A stretch of 41,958 bases of DNA from an uncultured Alphaproteobacteria bacterium. GTDB taxonomy: Bacteria; Pseudomonadota; Alphaproteobacteria; HIMB59; GCA-002718135. The notes under the pieces are model-generated. The model was not told the DNA's origin. It did not search any database and worked only from the letters and a program-made list of their open reading frames with translations. Shown here piece by piece: positions 23,170 through 31,521 of the stretch. Position 1 is the stretch's first letter. Each line of letters starts with the position of its first letter. Where the stretch lies: assembly GCA_902561355.1 (NCBI GenBank), contig CACEPG010000009.1, positions 1-41,958 on the forward strand. The letters run 5' to 3'. The position numbers and the translations under genes were made by a program.

Positions 23170-25446
23170 ATGTCAAAAAAATTTATTGGAACACATTGGG
23201 GCACTTACACGCATGGCAACAAAAAAAGTAAACCAAAACTTGGCTATTGGACAAAAGATTTAAATCCCACAAAATTTGGTTTAGATTTTATTAATGCAGC
23301 TCAGGATAACTTGAGAATAAGTCAACCCTACATCAGAAAAGGTTGGTTAGAAAAAAATAAAACACTTAGAGGCAGAGATACTTTTATTCCAGTTTCATGG
23401 GATAAAGCTATTAGATACGCTTCAACAGAGTTAACAAAAGTAAAAAAAAAATACGGAAATGAGTGTATTTATGCTGGCTCATATGGATGGGCAAGTGCAG
23501 GTCGATTTCATCATGCTAAAAGCCAGTTAAATCGTTTCTTAAATTTATTTGGAGGTTTCTCTCATTCGTTTCAAAGTTATTCTTATGCTGCAGCACAAAC
23601 GTTGCTTCCTCATATAATTGGTAAATCATTATATGAACTTCTTGATGATCATACATCTTGGAATGCGTTGTCGAAGAAAACTGAATTGGTTGTTATGTTT
23701 GGTGGAATGCCATTAAAAAACTCTCAGATTTCTTCTGGAGGAGTTGGTAAACATTCAACAAAAAAAGGATTAGAAGAATGTAAAAAAAACGGGGTAAAGT
23801 TTATTAATATTAGTCCCTTAAAAACAGATGCACCTTCTTTCATCAAAGCAAAACAAATTTTCATAAGACCAAATACTGATACTGCTTTAATGCTTTCATT
23901 AGCTTACTTATTAATAGTAAATGACACATACAACAAAAATTTTATAAATAAGTACACAGTTGGGTTTGATGAATTTAAAAAATATGTGCTTGGTAAAAAG
24001 AAAAATAAACCTTGTACACCTAAATGGGCTTCTCGTATAACGGGCATACCAGAAGAAAATATTATAAATCTATATAAAATTATTGTAAAAAAACGAACAT
24101 TGATTTCTATGTCATGGAGCTTACAAAGGGCCTCTCATGGTGAGCAACCTCTCTGGATGGGAATTACTCTAGCAAGTATGCTTGGTCATATAGGAAAATC
24201 TTCAGGAGGTTTTGGTTTTGGTTATTCTGCAGTCAATAGCACTGGTGATAGTTTTAATAAAATTAAATGGCCAAGTTTACCACAATTAAAAAATAAAATT
24301 AAATCCTTTATACCGGTAGCAAGAATTACAGATATGCTAAATAATCCAGGAAAAAGTTTTTTATATGATGGAAAAAAAATGAAATATCCAAAAATAAAAT
24401 TAATTTATTGGGCAGGAGGTAATCCCTTTCACCATCATCAAGATTTAAACAAACTAGTTAAAGCATGGCAGAAACCTGAAACAATTATAGTAAATGAAAT
24501 TTGGTGGAATTCACAAGCACGACATGCTGATATAATATTTCCAGCAAGCACAGCTCTAGAAAAAAATGATATTATGTTAAATCCAAGAGACCCTACCATT
24601 ATAGCAAATCATAAAATCATAAAAAATGTTGGGGAATCAAAAAGCGATTATGAAATATTTTCAGAATTATCAAAAAAACTTGGGTTTCATAAAAAATTTA
24701 CAAATAGTTTTAATGAAAAACAATGGTTAGGATCACTATGGGATCAAGCGAGAATTGAAGCAAAGAAAAATAATATAAAATTGCCATCCTTTAAAACATT
24801 TTGGAATAAAGGATATTTAGAATTACCTAAAATAAAAAGAGAAAATATAATGCTAAAAGATTTTATAATTAATCCAAAAAAAAATAGATTAAATACACCT
24901 TCTGGAAAAATAGAAATCGTATCAAAAACTATAAAAACATTTAAACTAAAGGATTGCAAAGAATATCCTTTTTGGTTTGAGCCTTATGAATGGTTAGGAA
25001 ACAAAAATAAATTTACTCTTCATCTTATATCAAATCAGCCAGAACATAAATTACATGGTCAATTGGACAATGCATATTTAAGTAAAAAAAATAAAATAAA
25101 AAAGAAAGAGCCAATTATAATAAATCCTTTAGATGCAAAAAAAAGAGGGCTTAAAAATAATGATTTAGTTGAAGTGTTTAATAAAAGAGGAAAAATGTTG
25201 GCGGGAGTTAAAATTTCAAATAAAGTGATGGAAGGTGTGGTAGTTGTATCTACTGGTTCTTGGTTTAGTCCTTATAAAAAAGAACAATTAGAAATACATG
25301 GAAACCCAAATGTTTTAACTGGAGATATACCGACCTCTTCTCTAAGTCAGGCTCCATCAGCGCATACAACTTTAGTTGAAGTAAAAAAAATGTCAAAAAA
25401 ATATAATAATTTAAAAACTCTTCTTTATGATTTTTCTCACCTATAA
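23170..25446 (+). CDS. bisC: BisC/TorZ-type molybdopterin oxidoreductase
   Basis: 758 residues of the DMSO reductase family. AGSYGWASAGRFHHAKSQ (residues 102-119) carries the serine (Ser104) that ligates molybdenum in DMSO, TMAO and biotin sulfoxide reductases. There is no N-terminal Cys motif for an iron-sulfur cluster and no Tat signal, so it should be cytoplasmic like BisC. Other typical blocks are YWAGGNPFHHHQDLN, FPASTALEKNDI, ISNQPEHKLHGQLDN and VVVSTGSWFSP. Likely substrates are biotin sulfoxide, methionine sulfoxide or another N- or S-oxide. It stands alone on the plus strand with AAAGGA before the ATG. No dedicated chaperone or cofactor-synthesis gene is nearby. Confidence 0.88.
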   Translation: MSKKFIGTHWGTYTHGNKKSKPKLGYWTKDLNPTKFGLDFINAAQDNLRISQPYIRKGWLEKNKTLRGRDTFIPVSWDKAIRYASTELTKVKKKYGNECIYAGSYGWASAGRFHHAKSQLNRFLNLFGGFSHSFQSYSYAAAQTLLPHIIGKSLYELLDDHTSWNALSKKTELVVMFGGMPLKNSQISSGGVGKHSTKKGLEECKKNGVKFINISPLKTDAPSFIKAKQIFIRPNTDTALMLSLAYLLIVNDTYNKNFINKYTVGFDEFKKYVLGKKKNKPCTPKWASRITGIPEENIINLYKIIVKKRTLISMSWSLQRASHGEQPLWMGITLASMLGHIGKSSGGFGFGYSAVNSTGDSFNKIKWPSLPQLKNKIKSFIPVARITDMLNNPGKSFLYDGKKMKYPKIKLIYWAGGNPFHHHQDLNKLVKAWQKPETIIVNEIWWNSQARHADIIFPASTALEKNDIMLNPRDPTIIANHKIIKNVGESKSDYEIFSELSKKLGFHKKFTNSFNEKQWLGSLWDQARIEAKKNNIKLPSFKTFWNKGYLELPKIKRENIMLKDFIINPKKNRLNTPSGKIEIVSKTIKTFKLKDCKEYPFWFEPYEWLGNKNKFTLHLISNQPEHKLHGQLDNAYLSKKNKIKKKEPIIINPLDAKKRGLKNNDLVEVFNKRGKMLAGVKISNKVMEGVVVVSTGSWFSPYKKEQLEIHGNPNVLTGDIPTSSLSQAPSAHTTLVEVKKMSKKYNNLKTLLYDFSHL

Positions 25447-25460
25447 TTTATTTGCTTATT

Positions 25461-27905
25461 CTATCCTTTTATTCTATCGCCATTTGGATCATAAAAAGGT
25501 TTTAGAGAAGCTTCAGCTTTGTATTTAACTCCCGCAGACTCAATTTCCCAGTTTCCATTATCAATATAATCCTTATTAATACCATTTTCATATTTAATGT
25601 ATCCTAAGGCTACAGAACTTTTAAAAGTAAATGAGTATGCTCCAGAACTAACATAGCCGACTATTTTATCATTACGGTAAATAATTTCTTCGTGCCATAA
25701 AACTCCTTCTGAGTCTTTGAGGCGAAAACAAATTAAACGTTTTTTAAGTGGTCCGTTTTCTTTTTGTTTAATTAAAGCATCACGACCAACAAAACCATTT
25801 GGTTTGTTCCAATCAATAGTAAAGCCCAATCCTGCTTCCAATGGTGTATCTTCTGGTGTTAAATCTAACTCGTATTCTCTGTAAGCTCGTTCTGATCGTA
25901 AATGTTCAAGTGCGTGATAACCTGCTGGTTTTAAATTAAATTCCTTTCCAGCTTTTATTAAGTTATCGAAAACATCAATTGAATGTTCAGTTGGTATGAA
26001 GATTTCCCAACCTAACTCACCTACATAAGTTAAACGATTTGCAATAACATTGGTATATCCAATTTCGATTTCTTTTGAAGTAGCAAATGGGAAACCATCG
26101 TTTGTTAAATCAGCATTTGTCAACTTTGATAGGATATCTCGAGATCGTGGTCCTTGCAATGATAGTACTGTGTAATTGTTTGTAACATCAGTAACAAAAA
26201 CTTTTTCATTTTCTTTGATTGATTTTTTAATCCAATTTAAATCTCTTGGTTGAGTGGTGGCAGAAGATATTATCAAAAATTCATTCTCTTTACGTCTGTT
26301 TATTGTAATATCTGTTTCTATTCCCCCTCTATCGTTTAGCATATGTGTATATATAATTTTCCCAATAGGAACATCAATGTTACTTGAACAAGTACGCTGT
26401 AAAAATGAAAGTGAATCATATCCTTTAATCAGATGCTTTCCAAATGACGTTTGATCTAAAATAATTGCACTTTCTCTTGCTGCCTTACATTCATTTTCTG
26501 TTGCTTCAAACCAATTAGGTTTTTTATGTGAATATATATTTTTAGTAGACTGACCATTTTCAGCAAACCACATAGGTCTTTCCCATCCCATTGCTTCACC
26601 AAAACTTGCACCTAATTTCTCCCATTGATCATGAATCTTGCTTTTACGTACTCCCCTTGAAGTAATTTTTTGATAATGAGGCCAATGAGGCTTGTAATGC
26701 AGACCAAGAATTTCAGGTATTCGGTCATGTAGATAATTGGTATTATTTTGAAATGGATGAAAACGCGCAATATCCACCGCACTCAAATCCATAGTTGGTG
26801 AGCCATTAACTATCCATTCAGCCAAAGCTCTACCTGCACCAGCTCCAAATTCAATCCCCTCTGAATTATATCCAGCTGATATAAAACAATTTTTTATTTC
26901 TGGAGCTTCACCAATTGCAAATAAAAGATCAGGAGTAAAACTCTCAGGTCCGTTAAAAAATTTTGAGATTCCTATATTTTTTAAAGGGTCTAGTAACTCC
27001 ATAGCTTTTGTATAAGGTAATTCAAAGTGATCCCAATCTTCAGGAAGTTCGATAAATGGTGTATCTTGTGGAAGCTTATCTAATGATATTGCTTTTCCCC
27101 AAGGCTCAAAAGCACCAACTAAAAATTTCCCTGCATCTTCTTTTATATAAACATGACCATCTGTATCGCGCAAAACAGGTAAGTTTTTTTGAGCGTCTTT
27201 AGTTCCCTCAGTGACAACGTAAAAGTGTTCAGCGGGATATAGAGGTACTTTAATTCCTAATTTTGAGGCCAAACTCCTTGTCCACAAACCACATGCAATA
27301 ACTAACTTTTCACAATTTATTTCCTCATTTTTTGTGAACACTGTAAATGATTGATCAAGATTTTGTTTTAAATCAACTACTTCAATATTTTCATGAACAG
27401 ATACTCCAAGTTTTTTTGCACCAGCAATTAGAGACATTGTTGTATCTACAGGATTTGTTTGACCATCTTTGGGTATATATATGGCACCTTCAATACATTC
27501 TTTATTCAGTGTGGGATAAAGATCCTTTGCCTCTGCAGGTGTCATTATTTCAGTTTCAATATCAAAACTTTTTGCAATAGTCGCAATACTCTTTGTTTCA
27601 TGCATGCGATCTTTAGTACGAGCAACACCCAATGTTCCATTTTGTTTGAAACCAGTAGCAACACCAGTTTCTGACTCAAGTGTAGAATAGAGTTCAACAT
27701 TATATTTTGCAATTTCAGTCAATGAATGTGTTGATCGTAACTGCATAATTAAACCTGCTGCATGCCAAGTTGTTCCAGAAGTTAATTGATGTCTCTCTAA
27801 TAAAGTAATATCAGTCTTATTTAACTTGGCTAAATGGTATGCAAGACTTGAACCAGCTATACCGCCTCCAATTATTACAATTTCAGTCGTTTTTTTTAAT
27901 TTCAT
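25461..27905 (-). CDS. Dimethylglycine dehydrogenase-like flavoprotein
   Basis: 814 residues with the two-part layout of dimethylglycine and sarcosine dehydrogenases. An N-terminal FAD oxidase domain (VIIGGGIAGSSLAYHLAKL near residue 10) is followed by a C-terminal GcvT-like folate domain from about residue 430. His48 in SGTTWHAAGL matches the histidine that binds FAD covalently in dimethylglycine dehydrogenase. The GcvT part contains SLQGPRSRDIL, LTYVGELGWEIFIPTE and EAGLGFTIDW. The enzyme removes one N-methyl group and passes it to folate. It lies six bases after an argE-like gene. With soxBDAG it would carry dimethylglycine to glycine. Sarcosine as the main substrate is possible but SoxBDAG makes it less needed. 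Confidence 0.9.
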   Translation of the reverse strand: MKLKKTTEIVIIGGGIAGSSLAYHLAKLNKTDITLLERHQLTSGTTWHAAGLIMQLRSTHSLTEIAKYNVELYSTLESETGVATGFKQNGTLGVARTKDRMHETKSIATIAKSFDIETEIMTPAEAKDLYPTLNKECIEGAIYIPKDGQTNPVDTTMSLIAGAKKLGVSVHENIEVVDLKQNLDQSFTVFTKNEEINCEKLVIACGLWTRSLASKLGIKVPLYPAEHFYVVTEGTKDAQKNLPVLRDTDGHVYIKEDAGKFLVGAFEPWGKAISLDKLPQDTPFIELPEDWDHFELPYTKAMELLDPLKNIGISKFFNGPESFTPDLLFAIGEAPEIKNCFISAGYNSEGIEFGAGAGRALAEWIVNGSPTMDLSAVDIARFHPFQNNTNYLHDRIPEILGLHYKPHWPHYQKITSRGVRKSKIHDQWEKLGASFGEAMGWERPMWFAENGQSTKNIYSHKKPNWFEATENECKAARESAIILDQTSFGKHLIKGYDSLSFLQRTCSSNIDVPIGKIIYTHMLNDRGGIETDITINRRKENEFLIISSATTQPRDLNWIKKSIKENEKVFVTDVTNNYTVLSLQGPRSRDILSKLTNADLTNDGFPFATSKEIEIGYTNVIANRLTYVGELGWEIFIPTEHSIDVFDNLIKAGKEFNLKPAGYHALEHLRSERAYREYELDLTPEDTPLEAGLGFTIDWNKPNGFVGRDALIKQKENGPLKKRLICFRLKDSEGVLWHEEIIYRNDKIVGYVSSGAYSFTFKSSVALGYIKYENGINKDYIDNGNWEIESAGVKYKAEASLKPFYDPNGDRIKG

Positions 27906-27911
27906 TATTTT

Positions 27912-29081
27912 TTATATAGATTTTTTAGTCCACTGATCTAGAAGTTTTAATAAATTTTGTAGACATTTATCAAGCTCAGATATACTTACAAACTCATTAG
28001 CTTTATGGGCTTGATCTATTGATCCGGGTCCACACACAACAACATCCATATTCATTTCTTGAAATATACCTGCTTCAGTTCCAAAAGAAATTACCCCTGT
28101 AGAATTTAATTGCAATAAATCTTGCATAATAACTCTAGCTTGATTATCTTTTTGCGGAATTAGACCTGGTATCTCGCCAATTATCTCTGTTGCTATTTTT
28201 GCTTCTGCGAATTTACTTTGCATTTCTGGCAAAAGTTTATTTTGACAATATTTAAAAAGATTAATTTTAACAAATTTTTTGTCTTCTTCATTAATTGGTC
28301 TCATCTCCCAATCTATAGAACATTGTCCGGCAATAACATTATGTGCAACTCCTCCCTCAATTTTACCTACTTGAACTGTTGTCCAAGGAGGATTGAAAGG
28401 ACTATCACTGGGAGCTCTTTTTTTTAGTTCATTGCCTAACTCGAAGAGTTTATTAGTAAATAAAGAACCATATTCAATAGCTGATAGTCCTTTTTCAGGA
28501 TTAGAGGCATGACCTTCTATTCCATGAAAACAAGTTGTATATTCACAATCTCCTTTATGAGCCTCAATTATTTCCATGTTAGTTGGTTCACCTATAATCA
28601 CTATTGAAGGTTTATATTTATATTTTTTTAACTCTTTAATTAAATGTCTTGCACCGAAACATCCTATCTCTTCATCATAAGTAAAACTAAAATGAACTGG
28701 GTAATTTAAATTTTTATTTTTTAAAATTTCTGCTGCAACAATTGTTGAAGCTATAAACCCTTTCATATCACAACTACCTCTTCCATAAAGCAAATCATCT
28801 TTTCTTGTAAGTTTAAAAGGATCAGAATTCCAATTTAATTCTTTAGCTGGAACAACATCTGTGTGACCTGATAATACAATACCTCCATCAATCTCTGGTC
28901 CAATTGTTGCAAAAATGTTAGCTTGTTTATTATCTGCTGTTTTAATTATATCAATTTTTCCTCCTAAGGATTTAATTTTATCTGATAAGTAATTTATTAT
29001 ATCTAAATTACTCTCCGAAGAGACTGAGGGATATCCAATAAGATCTGTCAATACAGATATAGTTTTGTCAAGAGTGGTCAT
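27912..29081 (-). CDS. argE: ArgE-type M20 deacetylase
   Basis: 389 residues of the ArgE/DapE M20 family. Metal and catalytic motifs are complete: LSGHTDVVP, YGRGSCDMKG, YDEEIGCFGA, IGEPTN, FGTEAGIFQ and SIDQAHKANEFV near the C-terminus. The dimerisation domain (GIEGHASNPEKG) is present. The family removes acetyl from N-acetylornithine. Its position, divergent from the ectoine transporter genes by 174 bases and upstream of the dimethylglycine dehydrogenase-like gene, suggests N-acetyl-diaminobutyrate as an alternative substrate, since no DoeB is seen. Calling it arginine biosynthesis ArgE rests on sequence resemblance only. No frameshift or start doubt. Confidence 0.85.
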   Translation of the reverse strand: MTTLDKTISVLTDLIGYPSVSSESNLDIINYLSDKIKSLGGKIDIIKTADNKQANIFATIGPEIDGGIVLSGHTDVVPAKELNWNSDPFKLTRKDDLLYGRGSCDMKGFIASTIVAAEILKNKNLNYPVHFSFTYDEEIGCFGARHLIKELKKYKYKPSIVIIGEPTNMEIIEAHKGDCEYTTCFHGIEGHASNPEKGLSAIEYGSLFTNKLFELGNELKKRAPSDSPFNPPWTTVQVGKIEGGVAHNVIAGQCSIDWEMRPINEEDKKFVKINLFKYCQNKLLPEMQSKFAEAKIATEIIGEIPGLIPQKDNQARVIMQDLLQLNSTGVISFGTEAGIFQEMNMDVVVCGPGSIDQAHKANEFVSISELDKCLQNLLKLLDQWTKKSI

Positions 29082-29154
29082 TTATAAAAATCTAATTTAT
29101 ACATCATACTATCTTGACTGAATATATGAAAAAAAAGCACTAAACTAACTTTTT

Positions 29155-29173
29155 ATAGTGAATTTTTTACTAT
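29155..29173. promoter_or_regulatory. Imperfect inverted repeat upstream of ehuB
   Basis: ATAGT (29155-29159) and ACTAT (29169-29173) flank a short A/T stretch. The longer arms TAGTGAA and TTTACTA match with one mismatch. It may be an operator half-pair or part of the promoter region of ehuB or the divergent argE-like gene. Chance is not excluded. Confidence 0.2.
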
Positions 29174-29186
29174 GGAAATGACATTT

Positions 29187-29196
29187 TTGTATACAA
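29187..29196. promoter_or_regulatory. Palindrome TTGTATACAA, possible GntR-type operator
   Basis: A perfect ten-base palindrome sits 59 bases before the ehuB start, in the 174-base divergent region with the argE-like gene. TTGT-N2-ACAA is the general shape of operators bound by FCD-type GntR regulators, which often control uptake and catabolism of organic acids and amino compounds. No regulator gene is in the window. The assignment is by pattern only. Confidence 0.35.
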
Positions 29197-29241
29197 TTAT
29201 AAATTTACAAGTAAAAATAAAGTATAAGTAAATAAATAATT

Positions 29242-29247
29242 AGGAGG
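29242..29247 (+). promoter_or_regulatory. Strong ribosome binding site of ehuB
   Basis: AGGAGG lies eight bases before the ehuB ATG. It is one of the best Shine-Dalgarno sequences in a window where most genes have weak ones. This fits high expression of the periplasmic binding protein and fixes the start. Confidence 0.7.
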
Positions 29248-29255
29248 AAAAAGAT

Positions 29256-30086
29256 ATGAGATCTTTATTAATTACATTAACTATTATTTTTTCATCTTTT
29301 TCTATTAGTGCTCAATCACTATCGGAAAAAGTAGCAGCTGGAGCGAGCCCTTCACTAGGTTTTGCCACAGCAGTTCCATGGGGTTATCCTGGTGAAAATG
29401 GAGAACCTTTAGGTTTCGTTAATGCTATAGCTTTAACAATACTTGAAGAAATGGGTATCAATGAAGTTGACACATCAGTAAATGAATGGGCTGGATTAAT
29501 TCCAGGTCTTAATGCAGGACGTTATGATATTATAACTGGTGGTATGTACATTCTTAAAAGTAGATGTGAGAATATTGATTTCTCTGATCCTATAGGCTAC
29601 TTTGGTGATGCCATGATGGTGCCAGCTGGTAACCCTAAAGGAATACACAACTATGAAGACGTTGTTAGAACTGGCGCTACTCTTGTAACAGGTATCGGTT
29701 TCAATACAGTTGAGGCAGCAAAAAAATATGGTGTCCCAGATAGTCAAATGCTACTTGTAGATGGTGAAGTTGGAATTCTTGCAGCTATGAATGCTGGTAG
29801 AGCTGATGTTGCAGTTCACACTGTATTTAGTGTTCAAGAACACGTTGAAATTTCAGAAGGAAAATTTGAACAAACTGATGCTACAAAAATGCCAAAAGAA
29901 GTTATGAACGTAGTGGGTATAGGTTTTAGAAAATCAGACTCAGATTTCAAAGAGAAGTTCAATGCTGCTATGGCAAAAGTTATTGGTGGTGATAAATGGA
30001 TGTCAAGTACTGCTGAGTATGGATATACTGCAGCACAACTACCTCCAGAAGGTTTCACAACTGAATATGCTTGTGCTAACAAATAA
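29256..30086 (+). CDS. ehuB: Ectoine/hydroxyectoine ABC transporter substrate-binding protein
   Basis: 276 residues. A signal peptide (MRSLLITLTIIFSSFSISAQ, residues 1-20) precedes an SBP_bac_3-type periplasmic domain. AGLIPGLNAGRYDIITGGMY near residue 89, RCENIDFSDPIGYFGDAM, and AGNPKGIHNYEDV follow the pattern of EhuB. Ligand-binding aromatic residues cannot be assigned without alignment. The protein would capture ectoine and hydroxyectoine, and perhaps related solutes, in the periplasm and deliver them to EhuC-EhuD. It heads ehuBCDA and is followed by a terminator-like hairpin, implying more binding protein than permease. Eut genes elsewhere in the window support the assignment. A different small zwitterion is not excluded. 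Confidence 0.88.
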   Translation: MRSLLITLTIIFSSFSISAQSLSEKVAAGASPSLGFATAVPWGYPGENGEPLGFVNAIALTILEEMGINEVDTSVNEWAGLIPGLNAGRYDIITGGMYILKSRCENIDFSDPIGYFGDAMMVPAGNPKGIHNYEDVVRTGATLVTGIGFNTVEAAKKYGVPDSQMLLVDGEVGILAAMNAGRADVAVHTVFSVQEHVEISEGKFEQTDATKMPKEVMNVVGIGFRKSDSDFKEKFNAAMAKVIGGDKWMSSTAEYGYTAAQLPPEGFTTEYACANK

Positions 30087-30097
30087 TTAAATCATTT

Positions 30098-30129
30098 AAT
30101 CAGGCAACTTAAGTTGCCTGATTTTTTTT
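30098..30129 (+). terminator. Terminator-like hairpin between ehuB and ehuC
   Basis: A perfect palindrome (AATCAGGCAACTT, 30098-30110, and its complement through 30123) is followed by eight T, 30122-30129. It lies just after the ehuB stop and 24 bases before ehuC. As an intrinsic terminator it would be partial, letting some transcription continue into the permease genes, or it could protect the 3' end of the ehuB message. Confidence 0.8.
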
Positions 30130-30153
30130 ATATTTTTTCAAGGATAAATAAGT

Positions 30154-30825
30154 TTGAATTTTTTTACTTTTATAATTGAATATGGTCCTAAATTTACTTC
30201 TGCTGCAATAGTTACAGCACAAGTATTTTGTTATTCTGTTATACTTGCAGTATTCATTTCAATGGTTTTTGGAATAATGCGACTTTCAAAAAATTTTTTT
30301 ATACAAGCTATAGCTACAATATACATAGAATTTTATCGTGGAACATCTCTAATTATTCAAATGTTTTGGATATATTATGTGCTTCCATTATTTGGTCTTC
30401 CATTACCAGCATTATTAGCTGGTGTTTTAGCTTTAGGAATGAATTTTGGTGCTTATGGCGCTGAAGTATTCAGAGCTGGAATTTTAGCAGTGCCTAAAGG
30501 TCAATGGGAAGGAGCTACAGCACTTAATTTTAGTAAAATAAAAAGAATGCAGAGAATAATTATTCCTCAAATTTATCCAATAATTTTACCACCGGCAGCT
30601 AATTTAGCCGTAGAATTATTAAAAGGAACTGCACTTGTTTCTTTAATTACACTTGTTGATTTAATGTTTGTTGCAAAACAAATTAATATGATGACTTGGT
30701 TTTCAGCACAATCGTTTGGATTAGCTCTTATAATATATTTTATTATGGCAAGATTTATTCTCGTTCCTTTTTTGCGTTGGCTTGAAGTGCTTGCAGCAAG
30801 AAAAGTTGGAAGAGGGAAAGTATAA
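30154..30825 (+). CDS. ehuC: Ectoine ABC transporter permease EhuC
   Basis: 223 residues, an inner-membrane permease of the polar amino acid (HisMQ) type with about five transmembrane helices. The conserved EAA-type loop that contacts the ATPase is GAYGAEVFRAGILAVPKGQW followed by EGATALNFSK. The start is a TTG at 30154 with AAGGA nine bases upstream; no good ATG is nearby. It pairs with EhuD as the membrane channel for ectoine and hydroxyectoine. It follows the ehuB hairpin and is spaced three bases from ehuD. Confidence 0.88.
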   Translation: MNFFTFIIEYGPKFTSAAIVTAQVFCYSVILAVFISMVFGIMRLSKNFFIQAIATIYIEFYRGTSLIIQMFWIYYVLPLFGLPLPALLAGVLALGMNFGAYGAEVFRAGILAVPKGQWEGATALNFSKIKRMQRIIIPQIYPIILPPAANLAVELLKGTALVSLITLVDLMFVAKQINMMTWFSAQSFGLALIIYFIMARFILVPFLRWLEVLAARKVGRGKV

Positions 30826-30828
30826 ATT

Positions 30829-31506
30829 ATGTACGTAGAATGGCGTTGGGAATGGTCATTTGAAATATTACCACAAATGCTGTGGGCAACTTTAAATACT
30901 TTTTTAGCAGCAGGAGTAGGTTATGCAATAGCAGCAATTGTAGGTATTTTATTTATGTTAGGTCAAAGAACCTCTTATAAAATTATAAATATTCCTACAA
31001 GAGAAATTGTAGAATTTATTCGCTCAACCCCTCTTCTTGTACAATTATTTTTTGTATATTTTGTAGCACCACAATTTGGATTAACTCTTTCAGCTTGGGT
31101 TTGTGCTATGATTACAATAGGACTTCACTATGGAACATATCTTTCAGAAGTTTACAGAGGAGCACTTGAGGGTGTTCCAAAAACTCAGTGGGAAGCATGT
31201 AGAGCATTAAACTTTTCAACTAGCTATAACTATCGCAAAATAATATTGCCTCAAGCTTTTCCCATAGCAATACCAGGAATGGGTAATTATTTAGTAGGTA
31301 TTTTTAAAGATACTCCTTTACTTGCTACAATTGGAGTTGCTGAACTATTTTTTACAGCAAATTCGATAGGTGCTTACACATATAGATATTTAGAACCATA
31401 TACTATGGTGGGAGTTATATTTTTAGTTATTTCATTACCGACTGCATTTGGTATAAGAAGACTTGAAGCAGCAGTGAATAAAGCACAGGGAAAAGTAAAT
31501 GTCTAA
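30829..31506 (+). CDS. ehuD: Ectoine ABC transporter permease EhuD
   Basis: 225 residues, the second HisMQ-type permease. FIRSTPLLVQLFFVYF near residue 64 and the ATPase-contact loop GTYLSEVYRGALEGVPKTQW, then EACRALNF, are typical. About five transmembrane helices are visible. It has the same architecture as EhuC and presumably arose by duplication, forming a heterodimer with it. It starts three bases after ehuC. The ehuA start follows its stop by 15 bases. Confidence 0.88.
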   Translation: MYVEWRWEWSFEILPQMLWATLNTFLAAGVGYAIAAIVGILFMLGQRTSYKIINIPTREIVEFIRSTPLLVQLFFVYFVAPQFGLTLSAWVCAMITIGLHYGTYLSEVYRGALEGVPKTQWEACRALNFSTSYNYRKIILPQAFPIAIPGMGNYLVGIFKDTPLLATIGVAELFFTANSIGAYTYRYLEPYTMVGVIFLVISLPTAFGIRRLEAAVNKAQGKVNV

Positions 31507-31521
31507 AATATCAGGTATAAT

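Noticed and set aside
29082-29255. Riboswitch upstream of ehuB
   Set aside because: The gap is AT-rich, with only short repeats and no conserved aptamer-like stem set that I can recognise.
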